DNA of 39,493 nt from Bacteroidota bacterium (lineage in GTDB: Bacteria > Bacteroidota > Bacteroidia > JAFLBG01), in NCBI GenBank assembly GCA_017303975.1, contig JAFLBG010000036.1:1-39493 (forward strand), in the 5' to 3' direction. Made by a program: the position numbers and the translations under genes. The notes under the pieces were generated by a model that saw nothing but the letters and a program-made list of their open reading frames with translations, was not told where the DNA came from and did not search any database. This document shows, in pieces, positions 7,882 through 16,872 of this stretch (the stretch's first letter is position 1; every line of letters starts with the position of its first letter).

Positions 7882-9363
7882 TTAATAATATCTCATCCGT
7901 ATCACTTCCGAAATATGCTTAGCCAATCGAATTACCTGGCGAGTATATCCATACTCATTATCGTACCAAACATATAGCGATACATTCTTTTGGTCTTTGC
8001 TAACAATTGTTGCAGGACTATCAAATATAGACGGACAAGGATTTCCAATGCAATCGGACGAAACCAATTCATTTGAATATGAATATTGAATTTGCTCAAC
8101 CAACTTACCATTTAAGGCCGCATCTTTCATTATCTCATTTATTGCTTCTTTAGTTGTTTCTTTATTAATAGCAAGATTTAAAATTGCCAAAGATACATTA
8201 GGGGTAGGAACACGAACTGCATTACCGGTTATTTTTCCGCTTAGTTGAGGTAAAACCTTAGCTACTGCCTTATCAGCACCAGTTTCAGTTATAACCATGT
8301 TTATTGCTGCCGCTCTACCTCTACGGTATTTATCGTGATAGTTATCTAATAAATTTTGGTCGTTTGTGTAAGAATGAATGGTTTCGATATGTCCACGAGC
8401 AATTCCAAGTGATTTATCAATTACAGACAAAACAGGAACTATAGCGTTAGTTGTGCAAGAGGCTGCCGAAAAAATTTGCTCTTCTTTTTTATAATCTGTT
8501 TGATTAATTCCATAAACAATATTTGGAATATCGCCTTTGCCAGGCGCTGTAAGCAATACTTTGCCAATTCCTTTCGATTTTAAGTGCTTACTCAATCCAT
8601 CTCTATCTCTGGCAATACCTGTATTATCAATTAATAGTGCATTTTTAATACCCCATGCTTCGTAATCAACTTCGGCAGGGTTACTTGCAGCAATCATATA
8701 GATGGTGTGTCCATTTATAATCAACGCTTTTTTCTCAAAATCCTCAATTATGGTTCCCGGGAATGGTCCGTGTACAGAATCTTTACGAAGCAAATCGGCA
8801 CGCTTTACAATATCCTCATCACTATTGCTACGAGTAACAATGGCTCTAAGCCTTAACTGTTCTCCTTTTCCGGCCTGAGCAATAAGTTCTCTTGCTGCCA
8901 AGCGTCCAATTCTACCAAATCCGTACAAAACAACATCTTTAGGGGTAATGGTTGGAGCATCTTTACCAATAAAATCTTTTAGCTTGTTTGTTACAAAATC
9001 AGTTACTGTTTTAAAATTAGCCTGTTCGTGTTGCCACTCTGCTCCTAACTTTCCAATGTCGATTCTAGAAGGAACCAAATCTAGTTTTTTAAGTTCTTGT
9101 GCGAGCAAAAGAGTATCGTTTACATTGATAGGCTTCCTAACAATGTCTTTTGCATATTGATGCAAATTCATTATTTCGCTTGCGCTTCTATCGTATAGTT
9201 GATTTCTAAAGATGAGCAGCTCTACTGATTTTTCTAACCATAAAGCACCTACAATCCCCACCAAATCGATGGCAGAGCGTTCTTGTTGTATCCAACCATT
9301 TAATTGATTTTCGTAATTATTTTTTAAATCCACGTTTTTAGCTTCTAAGGTTTCTGATTTCAT
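7882..9363 (-). CDS. gap: Glyceraldehyde-3-phosphate dehydrogenase, long form
   Basis: This enzyme oxidises glyceraldehyde 3-phosphate to 1,3-bisphosphoglycerate with NAD(P). The dinucleotide fold starts at 'VVLYGFGRIGRLAARELI' (GFGRIGR at residues 148-154), and the catalytic Cys303 is in 'SAASCTTNAIVPVL'. 'HSYTNDQNLLDN' and 'RRGRAAAINMV' follow, then the C-terminal 'WYDNEYGYTRQV'. At 493 residues it exceeds the usual 330-340 by an N-terminal extension of about 140 mostly helical residues ahead of the Rossmann fold. This is a known Bacteroidota form whose extension has no assigned role that I know. It lies downstream of the sigma factor gene, separated by a terminator. Confidence 0.96.
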   Translation of the reverse strand: MKSETLEAKNVDLKNNYENQLNGWIQQERSAIDLVGIVGALWLEKSVELLIFRNQLYDRSASEIMNLHQYAKDIVRKPINVNDTLLLAQELKKLDLVPSRIDIGKLGAEWQHEQANFKTVTDFVTNKLKDFIGKDAPTITPKDVVLYGFGRIGRLAARELIAQAGKGEQLRLRAIVTRSNSDEDIVKRADLLRKDSVHGPFPGTIIEDFEKKALIINGHTIYMIAASNPAEVDYEAWGIKNALLIDNTGIARDRDGLSKHLKSKGIGKVLLTAPGKGDIPNIVYGINQTDYKKEEQIFSAASCTTNAIVPVLSVIDKSLGIARGHIETIHSYTNDQNLLDNYHDKYRRGRAAAINMVITETGADKAVAKVLPQLSGKITGNAVRVPTPNVSLAILNLAINKETTKEAINEIMKDAALNGKLVEQIQYSYSNELVSSDCIGNPCPSIFDSPATIVSKDQKNVSLYVWYDNEYGYTRQVIRLAKHISEVIRMRYY

Positions 9364-9402
9364 CTTTAACTATTTTATTTATTTCAGGCATTGAATATAA
9401 AA

Positions 9403-9443
9403 AACAAACCGCAAAAACGTATAATTTGTTTTTGCGGTTTGTT
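9403..9443 (-). terminator. Terminator of the primary sigma factor gene
   Basis: Arms 9403-9418 and 9428-9443 form a 16-bp perfect stem with a 9-nt loop, 21 nt past the sigma factor stop codon. The stem is rich in A on one side and T on the other, so termination is plausible in either direction. On the minus strand, five further bases 'TTTTA' follow. It ends 39 nt before the GAPDH start. Confidence 0.75.
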
Positions 9444-9464
9444 GACATTTTTTAAACTATGATT

Positions 9465-10331
9465 TTATTCACCTAAATATGCTTTTAATAGCTTGCTTCT
9501 TGATGTGTGACGCAATCTTCTTATTGCTTTTTCTTTTATTTGACGAACACGTTCTCTTGTTAAATCAAATTTAGCACCTATTTCTTCTAGTGTTAATCCA
9601 TGATTTTGGCCAATTCCAAAAAATAGTTTTATAACATCTCTTTCTCTGTCTGTAAGTGTTGATAAAGAACGTTCTATTTCTCGTTGAAGTGATTCTGAAA
9701 TCAATAAACTATCTGCACGAGGCGAATCATGATTTACCAATACATCGATTAAGCTACCTTCTTCGTTGCTTGCAAATGGAGCGTCCATAGACACATGACG
9801 TCCAGACACCTTCATGGTATCAGCAATCTTGTCTTCCGGAATGTCTAATATCTTAGCAAGCTCATCCGCACTAGGCTCTCTTTCGTATTCTTGCTCTAGT
9901 TTAGAGAATGCTTTGTTAATTTTATTTAACGATCCAACTTGGTTCAATGGTAATCTAACAATACGAGATTGTTCTGCCAAAGCCTGAAGAATTGACTGAC
10001 GAATCCACCAAACGGCATAAGATATAAACTTAAAACCTCTAGTTTCATCAAAACGCTGAGCTGCTTTAATCAAACCTAAATTACCTTCATTAATTAAATC
10101 GGGTAAACTTAATCCTTGATTTTGGTATTGTTTTGCAACAGATACCACAAAACGCAAATTTGATTTGGTTAATTTTTCTAGTGCAGCTTGGTCTCCTTTT
10201 TTGATTTTTCTGGCTAACTCTACCTCTTCTTCTGCTGTGATGAGGTCTTCTTTGCCAATTTCTTGTAAATACTTATCTAATGATGCGCTTTCTCGGTTAG
10301 TGATTGATTTGGTAATTTTCAGTTGTCTCAT
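9465..10331 (-). CDS. rpoD: Primary RNA polymerase sigma factor (Bacteroidota RpoD/SigA type)
   Basis: This is the housekeeping sigma-70 subunit. The 288-residue form lacks the long region 1.1 and non-conserved insert of the E. coli protein, as is standard in Bacteroidota. Region 1.2 is '[27 protein letters not shown]' (residues 17-43). Region 2 is '[57 protein letters not shown]' (about 59-115) with the -10-melting aromatics. Region 3 follows, and region 4 ends in the helix-turn-helix '[29 protein letters not shown]'. A promoter with TTG-N20-TAGCTTTG lies about 50 nt upstream, and a terminator follows. That this sigma reads TAnnTTTG promoters is family knowledge. Confidence 0.96.
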   Translation of the reverse strand: MRQLKITKSITNRESASLDKYLQEIGKEDLITAEEEVELARKIKKGDQAALEKLTKSNLRFVVSVAKQYQNQGLSLPDLINEGNLGLIKAAQRFDETRGFKFISYAVWWIRQSILQALAEQSRIVRLPLNQVGSLNKINKAFSKLEQEYEREPSADELAKILDIPEDKIADTMKVSGRHVSMDAPFASNEEGSLIDVLVNHDSPRADSLLISESLQREIERSLSTLTDRERDVIKLFFGIGQNHGLTLEEIGAKFDLTRERVRQIKEKAIRRLRHTSRSKLLKAYLGE

Positions 10332-10377
10332 AAGGGGCGAAAATAAGAATATTTTTTAATTTACAAAAGCATTTCAG

Positions 10378-10408
10378 CAAAGCTACTCGAACAAACAAAG
10401 CAAGTCAA
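10378..10408 (-). promoter_or_regulatory. Promoter of the primary sigma factor gene
   Basis: On the minus strand TTG (10408-10406), a 20-nt spacer and TAGCTTTG (10385-10378) fit the Bacteroidota -33/-7 pattern, with a full match at the -7 box. The ATG is 47 nt downstream of the box. The rest of 10332-10543 holds only a 12-bp palindrome, AATTAGCTAATT, at 10501-10512. Confidence 0.55.
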
Positions 10409-10543
10409 TATATTTTTGAAAATAACTGAAAAAGTTTTCTACAATACACATGTGAACAACATTGATTTGACCGAACACCCCGTTATCACTGATAAAACTA
10501 AATTAGCTAATTGTTAAAAAGATTTTGAACAAGAATGAACCTG

Positions 10544-11866
10544 TTACTTTTTTGTGCAATATTGTTTTAAATTTTCCTCGGCATTTTTGTTGCCTAGCTG
10601 TTTGGCTTTGGACCAATCTTCACAGGCATCTTTTTTGTAGCCAAGGTTGAATCGTGCGCTGGCTCGCTTAAAGAAGGCATCTCCGTAATTTACATTTGCA
10701 TCAATGGCCTTTGAAAAATCATCTATTGCGCCAGAATAATCGTCCTGTTTAAACTTTAATACACCTCTGTTATAAAAGGCTTCTGCATAATTTGGCTCTA
10801 ACTCAATAGCTTTTGTATAATCATCTTTGGCGGCTATCGTATTCTTAAGCTGCTCTTTTAGTAGACCGCGCGCATTGTACGCCTCTACATAATCAGGCTT
10901 TACCCTAATTGCATGATCCAAATCAAGCATTGCAGTGTTGTTTTCGCCAACAATAATTTTCACTTGTGCTCGCTTGTAAAAGGCTTCGTGATAATCCGAC
11001 TTTAAGTCGATTGCTTTATTAAAATTTTTAATTGCAGCTTTAAAATTTTTGCTATCAATTTCGGATAAACCTTGCTTGTAGTATGTAGATGCGCTTGTTG
11101 CATTAAGCTGAATTGCTCTATTAAAATCATTAATAGCACCTGTTTTATCTTTAGTTTTACTTCGTGCTAACCCTCTGTCTGTGTAGGCATCACTTAAATC
11201 AGGCTTTAGTTCAATTGCTTTATCGTAATCAAGAATAGCGGCCTCGTACTTTTTTTGTTCGTCTTTGCATGCACCTCTGTAATAAAATGCTTCGGCAAAA
11301 TCTTTTTTCAAATCTATTGCCCTATTGCAATCTTCTATTGCTTGGCTGTATTTATCTGTTAGATAATACAATTTGGCTCTCTCTAAATAATTGTTTTCGT
11401 TTTTTCTATCAGAATCTATTAATCTAGTAAGTGTTGATGTTGCCTCTTCCCTCTTTTTAAGCCTAAAATAAGCTTTTGAAAGCATCAAATAATCCTCTCT
11501 TTTAGCAGATTTTAGCTTGATTAGCTCTTCTAGCAAAGGAATGCATTCATTAAATCTATACAAATGAAATAAAGAATATCCTTTTACACTGTATACTTCA
11601 GGAGATTTAATATGCGAGATTTTGGTTGCATGCGTAAGCGCGCCCATGTAATCTCCAATAGCATTTTTTGCTTGTGCCATGATAAGATTAGCCTCTACAT
11701 TTTCTGAATTTAGAGCAAGTACCTTGTTAAGCTCAATAATAGCATCGTTGTAGAAGCCTTTTTGAATATGCGCTTGTGCAGCAGTGATATATGCTTTTTC
11801 TGTTTGAGCAAACGCTAAACTAAATGAATAAAAAAACACACAAACAAGCACAAACAAACGTATCAT
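10544..11866 (-). CDS. Exported tetratricopeptide-repeat protein
   Basis: The 440-residue protein has an N-terminal signal peptide ('MIRLFVLVCVFFYSFSLAFAQ', no lipobox Cys) and is otherwise an array of about eleven 34-residue TPR units. Typical units read 'AIEDCNRAIDLKKDFAEAFYYRGACKDEQKKYE' and 'AIDDFSKAIDANVNYGDAFFKRASARFNLGYKK'. The final segment 'DACEDWSKAKQLGNKNAEENLKQYC' resembles the end of other Bacteroidota TPR proteins. TPR arrays are protein-binding scaffolds, and this one should work in the periplasm; the partner is unknown. It is followed by the sigma factor gene after 212 bp that contains the latter's promoter, so co-regulation is not implied. Confidence 0.85.
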   Translation of the reverse strand: MIRLFVLVCVFFYSFSLAFAQTEKAYITAAQAHIQKGFYNDAIIELNKVLALNSENVEANLIMAQAKNAIGDYMGALTHATKISHIKSPEVYSVKGYSLFHLYRFNECIPLLEELIKLKSAKREDYLMLSKAYFRLKKREEATSTLTRLIDSDRKNENNYLERAKLYYLTDKYSQAIEDCNRAIDLKKDFAEAFYYRGACKDEQKKYEAAILDYDKAIELKPDLSDAYTDRGLARSKTKDKTGAINDFNRAIQLNATSASTYYKQGLSEIDSKNFKAAIKNFNKAIDLKSDYHEAFYKRAQVKIIVGENNTAMLDLDHAIRVKPDYVEAYNARGLLKEQLKNTIAAKDDYTKAIELEPNYAEAFYNRGVLKFKQDDYSGAIDDFSKAIDANVNYGDAFFKRASARFNLGYKKDACEDWSKAKQLGNKNAEENLKQYCTKK

Positions 11867-11971
11867 ACACGAATTTTAGGACATAAATGTTTAAAGAATT
11901 TACGTAATACGCAAATTATCAAATTAATTGCAATTAAAACAGACCAAACGGCAATATTTACACCCATTTTC

Positions 11972-11999
11972 TTGAATCTCATCAAACTGCTTATATTTG
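11972..11999 (+). promoter_or_regulatory. Candidate promoter upstream of ychF
   Basis: TTG (11972-11974), a 17-nt spacer and TATATTTG (11992-11999) agree with the Bacteroidota consensus. The start codon is 76 nt downstream, so the leader would be about 70 nt. The divergent TPR gene shares this 209-bp intergenic region; no clear promoter for it was seen. Confidence 0.42.
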
Positions 12000-12075
12000 C
12001 CGACTCGCAATCTGTTTTATGGTTGTGTATTATTTAGAATTTCTTATTTAGTGTTTTGAATTTTATTATTTATTT

Positions 12076-13176
12076 ATGGGATTAAAATGTGGAATTGTAG
12101 GCTTACCCAATGTTGGAAAGTCAACTTTATTTAACTGTTTAACGAATGCAAAAGCACAAGCGGCAAACTTTCCTTTTTGTACAATAGAGCCTAACATTGG
12201 CGTTATTACTGTTCCGGACGAACGTTTAGCCGAACTTGAAAAATTAGTAAAGCCAGAACGTGTAGTGCCTACCACCGTTGAAATTGTGGATATTGCAGGC
12301 CTTGTAAAAGGTGCTAGCAAAGGCGAAGGATTGGGAAATAAATTTTTAGCAAATATTCGCGAAACAGATGCTATTATACATGTGCTGCGCTGTTTTGACG
12401 ACCCCAATGTTGTGCACGTAGATGGATCTGTGAATCCGGTTCGTGATAAAGAGATAATTGACACAGAACTTCAATTAAAAGATTTAGAGACAGTAGAAGC
12501 CAAAATAAAACGAGTTGAAAAGCTCGCAAAAGCAGGTACTGATAAAGATGCAAAAAAAGCATATGATGTATTGTCGCAAGTAAAACAATGCTTAGATCAA
12601 GGAAAATCGGCTCGTTCAGCAAACATTTCGGGGGCAGATTTGGATCATTTAGCAGATTGCCATTTGCTTACCATTAAGCCTGTATTATATGTTTGCAATG
12701 TAGATGAGGCCTCCGTTAAATCAGGAAATAAGTATGTGGAACTGGTAAAAGAAGCGGTTAAGGATGAAAACGCTGAGGTTTTATACATTACAGCACAAAT
12801 GGAGGCAGAAATTGCTGCGCTAGATTCATACGAAGAGCGACAATTATTTCTTGCAGACATGGCATTACAAGAGCCGGGTGTAAATAAGTTGATAAAAGTG
12901 GCTTACAAACTGCTTAACCTACAAACCTACTTTACAGCTGGCGTAAAAGAAGTTCGCGCATGGACTATACACAAAGGCATGACAGCTCCACAAGCGGCAA
13001 GCGTTATACATACAGATTTTGAAAAAGGATTTATAAAAGCCGAAGTAATAAAATATAACGACTTTATTACTCTAGGTTCCGAAGCTGCTTGCAGAGATGC
13101 CGGCAAACTAGGTGTTGAAGGCAAGGAATATGTAGTAAGCGATGGGGATTTAATGCATTTTAGATTTAATGTATAA
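12076..13176 (+). CDS. ychF: Ribosome-binding ATPase YchF/OLA1 family
   Basis: This is an Obg-family P-loop NTPase that binds ribosomes and prefers ATP. The 366-residue protein begins 'GLKCGIVGLPNVGKSTLFNCLTNA', with the P-loop at residues 9-17. It continues with 'ANFPFCTIEPNIGVITVPD', the G3 region 'VDIAGLVKGASKGEGLGNKFL' and 'VLYVCNVDE', the NxxE motif that marks the ATP-preferring YchF group. A helical coiled-coil insert follows (about 125-190) and then a C-terminal TGS domain ('YFTAGVKEVRAWTIHKGMTAPQAASVIHTDFEKGFIKAEV'). Length is normal. prfC follows after 38 bp in the same orientation, so the two translation-linked genes likely form an operon. Confidence 0.97.
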   Translation: MGLKCGIVGLPNVGKSTLFNCLTNAKAQAANFPFCTIEPNIGVITVPDERLAELEKLVKPERVVPTTVEIVDIAGLVKGASKGEGLGNKFLANIRETDAIIHVLRCFDDPNVVHVDGSVNPVRDKEIIDTELQLKDLETVEAKIKRVEKLAKAGTDKDAKKAYDVLSQVKQCLDQGKSARSANISGADLDHLADCHLLTIKPVLYVCNVDEASVKSGNKYVELVKEAVKDENAEVLYITAQMEAEIAALDSYEERQLFLADMALQEPGVNKLIKVAYKLLNLQTYFTAGVKEVRAWTIHKGMTAPQAASVIHTDFEKGFIKAEVIKYNDFITLGSEAACRDAGKLGVEGKEYVVSDGDLMHFRFNV

Positions 13177-13214
13177 TTGATTTAAATAGAAATATGCCCC
13201 AATAGTTATCAATT

Positions 13215-14813
13215 ATGCAACTAGAAACAGAAATACAAAAGCGCAGAACCTTTGCTATTATTAGCCATCCGGATGCAGGAAAAACTACACTTACAGAAAA
13301 GTTTTTGCTTTTTGGAGGTGCAATTCAAACAGCAGGTGCAGTAAAGAGCAACAAAATAAAAAAATCTGCCACATCCGATTTCATGGAAATTGAGAAACAG
13401 CGTGGTATTTCTGTTGCTACATCTGTAATGGCATTTGAGTATAAAGGAAAAAAAGTAAACATTTTAGATACACCCGGTCATAAAGATTTTGCCGAAGATA
13501 CATACAGAACGCTTACAGCGGTTGACAGTGTTATTTTAGTAGTTGATTGTGTAAAAGGTGTAGAAGAGCAAACGGAAAAACTGATGAGCGTATGTAGAAT
13601 GCGCAACACCCCTGTTATCATTTTTATAAATAAGATGGATAGAGAGGGTAAAGACCCGTTTGATTTATTGGATGAACTCGAAGAAAAACTAAATATTAAA
13701 GTACGACCGCTATCCTGGCCAATTAATCAAGGCGCTCGATTCCAAGGGGTATATAGCTTATACCATAAAAAGCTAAATCTGTTTGAAGAAAACAAAACAA
13801 AAATTGTAGATAACTATATAAAACTGGACAACATATTTACCGATGAAATTAATGACTATTTGAAAGAAGAGTATGTACAGAAATTACGCGAAGATGTAGA
13901 ACTAATTGATGGCGTTTATAACCCGCTCAATATTCAAGATTATTTAGATGGGCAGGTAGCGCCTGTTTTTTTTGGTAGTGCAATAAACAATTTTGGAATA
14001 CAAGAACTACTTGAAACATTTTTAGAAATTGCGCCAAGCCCTGGAACTCGATTTACAGCAGAAAGAGAGGTTTTGTCTTCAGAACCTCAATTTTCAGGCT
14101 TTGTTTTTAAGATACATGCCAATTTAGATCCCAACCATCGAGACAGAATTGCATTTTTGCGAATTTGCTCCGGATACTTTGAACGCAATACCTTTTATTA
14201 CCACACCAGATTAGACAAAAAAATAAAATTTGCCAATCCGGTAACGTTTATGGCTAAAGATAAAAATTTAGTAGAAGAAGCTTTTCCGGGAGACGTAATT
14301 GGACTGTACGATACAGGTCAATTTAAAATTGGAGACACTCTAACTTCGGGCGAAAAACTACACTTCAAAGGTATTCCGAGCTTTTCGCCTGAATTATTCA
14401 GAGAGGTTATAAATGCAGACCCATTTAAAGCCAAACAGCTTGACAAAGGTGTAAGACAACTTACCGAAGAAGGTGTTGCGCAACTTTTTTTACAAGAACC
14501 CGGCAGCAGAAAAATTATAGGAACAGTTGGAGAACTTCAATTCGAGGTAATCCAATTTAGATTACAACATGAATATGGCGCTAAATGTAATTTCTCGCAA
14601 CTTAACTTCCATAAGGCGTGTTGGGTTACGTCTAATGACAAAGCAATGTTGCAAAAATTTATTGAACGCAAGCATTCTCAAATTGGATATGACAAAGAAG
14701 GGAATGCCGTATTTTTTGCAGAAAGCCCATGGTCGCTAAATATGACAAAACAAGATTATCCGGATATTACGTTCCACCAAACCTCTGAATTTAAGGTAGA
14801 GTCTATGTTGTAG
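13215..14813 (+). CDS. prfC: Peptide chain release factor 3
   Basis: RF3 is a translational GTPase that recycles RF1/RF2 after peptide release. The 532-residue protein has the G1 motif 'HPDAGKTT' (residues 18-25), the switch I region around '[14 protein letters not shown]', 'DTPGHKDF' (G3) and '[19 protein letters not shown]' (G4 plus RF3-specific sequence). The RF3-type C-terminal domains follow, with '[21 protein letters not shown]'. Switch I 'QRGISV' and the shorter C-terminus separate it from EF-G. It is probably co-transcribed with ychF. The 84 bp to the convergent mnmE holds only a weak long-loop inverted repeat (GGTAGTTT/AAACTACC) and no clear T-tract terminator. Confidence 0.96.
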   Translation: MQLETEIQKRRTFAIISHPDAGKTTLTEKFLLFGGAIQTAGAVKSNKIKKSATSDFMEIEKQRGISVATSVMAFEYKGKKVNILDTPGHKDFAEDTYRTLTAVDSVILVVDCVKGVEEQTEKLMSVCRMRNTPVIIFINKMDREGKDPFDLLDELEEKLNIKVRPLSWPINQGARFQGVYSLYHKKLNLFEENKTKIVDNYIKLDNIFTDEINDYLKEEYVQKLREDVELIDGVYNPLNIQDYLDGQVAPVFFGSAINNFGIQELLETFLEIAPSPGTRFTAEREVLSSEPQFSGFVFKIHANLDPNHRDRIAFLRICSGYFERNTFYYHTRLDKKIKFANPVTFMAKDKNLVEEAFPGDVIGLYDTGQFKIGDTLTSGEKLHFKGIPSFSPELFREVINADPFKAKQLDKGVRQLTEEGVAQLFLQEPGSRKIIGTVGELQFEVIQFRLQHEYGAKCNFSQLNFHKACWVTSNDKAMLQKFIERKHSQIGYDKEGNAVFFAESPWSLNMTKQDYPDITFHQTSEFKVESML

Positions 14814-14897
14814 GTAACATGTTTTATTTTTAAATGTGGTAGTTTTCTGTTTTATAAATGAATTAAGGAAGATACTCTCTCTCAAACTACCAATAGG

Positions 14898-16304
14898 CTA
14901 CTTTCCGATACAAAACTTAGAAAAAATATTTTCCAACAGATTGTCGGTAGAAATTTCTCCGGTGATCAAACCTAACTGATGGAGGGCATTACGGACATCG
15001 GATGCAATAAGCTCCGTAGTTTGATTGGTATTTAAACCATCCAAAATTTTAATTAACGATTTATTGGCATTGCGCAACGCCTCAGCATGACGTGCATTGG
15101 TAACTACCGTTTCTGTAACATTTACAGCTCGGCTATCAAAAAGCTCTACCAGCTTAGCCTTCAAAGCATTTATATTGTTACCGTATTTCGCAGATATAAA
15201 TAGCGTATTCTTAAATTCTTGAAACTCGCGCTCGGTATAAGCTAAATCGGCTTTATCAATTTTATTTCCAACAATAATCAATTGAGAATTGTATTTATTC
15301 AAGTGCTCTTCTATTTCAGCAACTACAGATTTTAGTTCTCTGCTGGTTAACTCTTGAATATCGAACAAATAAATAATTATGGCTGATTGCTTTATTGCTT
15401 CAAATGTTTTTGCAACACCAATTTGCTCTATCACATCTGTGGTGTGCCTAATACCTGCTGTATCAATAAATCGGAATAAAATGCCATCGATGATGATATT
15501 ATCTTCAATGGTATCTCTTGTTGTTCCGGGTATTTCAGATACAATTGCTCTCTCTTCTTCTAACAACGCATTTAACAAGCGTGATTTACCTGCATTCGGC
15601 TTTCCTACAATAGCTACCGGAATTCCATTTTTAATTACATTACCAAACTCAAATGAGTCCATTAATCGTTGTACTATTTTCTGTATCGCAACTATCAATG
15701 TGCGCAAATCGGCTCTATTAGCAAACTCTACATCCTCTTCGCTAAAATCAAGCTCCAACTCTAGTAATGAAGCAAAGTTTACTAAATTTTCTCGCAGCGT
15801 TTTAATTTTAGACGAAAACCCTCCACGCATTTGTTGCATAGCCACTTGGTGCGATGTAGCGGAATTAGAGGCGATTAAATCTGCTACCGCTTCGGCTTGC
15901 GATAAATCCATTTTCCCGTTCAAAAAAGCACGCATAGTAAACTCTCCGGGGGTAGCAAGCCTTGCACCACTCTTGGTTAGCAACAATAGTATTTGTTGTT
16001 GTATAAACACAGAACCGTGACAAGAAATCTCCACAACGTTTTCTCCGGTAAAGGAATGCGGTGCTCTAAATGCAATGGCTATCACCTCATCCAAAACAAT
16101 ATCCGCATCTTTAACAATAGCAAAATATGCCTTTCTATCAGCTTTCTGCAAAAGATTTAAAAGCAATCCCTTTTTAGTAAACAATACCTTATCTGCTATC
16201 GAAATTGCATCGTTTCCCGACAATCGGATAACCGCTATTGCACCTACTCCGTGAGCTGTTGCTAAAGCCACTATAGTATCTTGACTAATAATTTTATTAT
16301 TCAC
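14898..16304 (-). CDS. mnmE: tRNA uridine-5-carboxymethylaminomethyl modification GTPase MnmE
   Basis: With MnmG, MnmE makes the (carboxymethyl)aminomethyl group on wobble uridine 34 of several tRNAs. The 468-residue protein has the N-terminal tetrahydrofolate-binding domain ('TIVALATAHGVGAIAVIRLSG', then 'RAPHSFTGENVVEISCHGS' and 'PGEFTMRAFLNGKMDLSQAEAVADLI'). A helical domain follows, with an inserted G domain whose P-loop 'GKPNAGKS' is at residues 234-241 and whose G2/G3 are 'GTTRDTIED' and 'DTAGIR'. The G4 motif is 'GNKIDKAD'. The C-terminal FCIGK supplies the catalytic Cys465. The start codon is GTG (16304-16302). mnmG is not in the window. Confidence 0.97.
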   Translation of the reverse strand: MNNKIISQDTIVALATAHGVGAIAVIRLSGNDAISIADKVLFTKKGLLLNLLQKADRKAYFAIVKDADIVLDEVIAIAFRAPHSFTGENVVEISCHGSVFIQQQILLLLTKSGARLATPGEFTMRAFLNGKMDLSQAEAVADLIASNSATSHQVAMQQMRGGFSSKIKTLRENLVNFASLLELELDFSEEDVEFANRADLRTLIVAIQKIVQRLMDSFEFGNVIKNGIPVAIVGKPNAGKSRLLNALLEEERAIVSEIPGTTRDTIEDNIIIDGILFRFIDTAGIRHTTDVIEQIGVAKTFEAIKQSAIIIYLFDIQELTSRELKSVVAEIEEHLNKYNSQLIIVGNKIDKADLAYTEREFQEFKNTLFISAKYGNNINALKAKLVELFDSRAVNVTETVVTNARHAEALRNANKSLIKILDGLNTNQTTELIASDVRNALHQLGLITGEISTDNLLENIFSKFCIGK

Positions 16305-16501
16305 AGCCCAAATGTATTAATTTTTCTTTGTCAAACTGGCTTCACTTTAAATTGTTTCATTTTGTCAGAACTTCGTTAAAAACTGTTAACAAAATTTCTT
16401 TTGGTATAAATTTTGTTATGAAAGTCTATGAATCTAAATGGTTTCAGCAGCTCTTTAGAGCAAGCAATGAACACAAAATAACTAATGTTTAACCTATTTA
16501 A

Positions 16502-16744
16502 ATGTTAACTATTATGCTATCTGTTTTTAGTTCATTATTTAAATTTTTTTTAGGAAAAGCAATTACCGGCTATAATAATTGTTTAGGCGCTTCTCAAACA
16601 TCTCTTAATAACAATAAAACAAATCAAAAAGAAAGTATAGGTGAAAAGAATGCAACCAGGCATAAACCTTACTACGAATCACTTATAAGCAAATACAAAA
16701 AAGATGACTTCTGGGATTATTCAGGAGGATTATTAGGAATTTAA
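16502..16744 (+). CDS. Orphan 80-residue protein of unknown function
   Basis: I do not recognise this protein. Residues 1-20 ('MLTIMLSVFSSLFKFFLGKA') are hydrophobic to amphipathic, like a signal anchor or a membrane-active helix. The middle (25-55) is Asn/Gln/Lys-rich and probably disordered. The end 'KPYYESLISKYKKDDFWDYSGGLLGI' is rich in aromatics and contains a Gly-Gly. A second Met at residue 5 could also be the start. The frame is isolated: 197 bp from mnmE, and 128 bp from the JmjC/cupin gene that follows in the same direction. Codon use is ordinary and no other frame competes, so it is probably real, but the sequence itself gives no function. It could be the substrate of the neighbouring oxygenase. 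Confidence 0.5.
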   Translation: MLTIMLSVFSSLFKFFLGKAITGYNNCLGASQTSLNNNKTNQKESIGEKNATRHKPYYESLISKYKKDDFWDYSGGLLGI

Positions 16745-16872
16745 GTACTTAAATTCCATAATTCAACAATTAGGTTAATACGCAAACCTAATTATTCAAT
16801 CGACTATATAAGCTAAATATACGGCTGAAAATTGATTAGAGTCAAAACTACAGAAATATAAAAATAAAAAAC

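Noticed and set aside
16309-16316. Minus-strand TAnnTTTG-type box (CAAATGTA on plus) just upstream of mnmE
   Set aside because: It is only a few bases from the GTG start codon and the TTG spacing is 15 nt, so it would demand a leaderless transcript; not strong enough to call.
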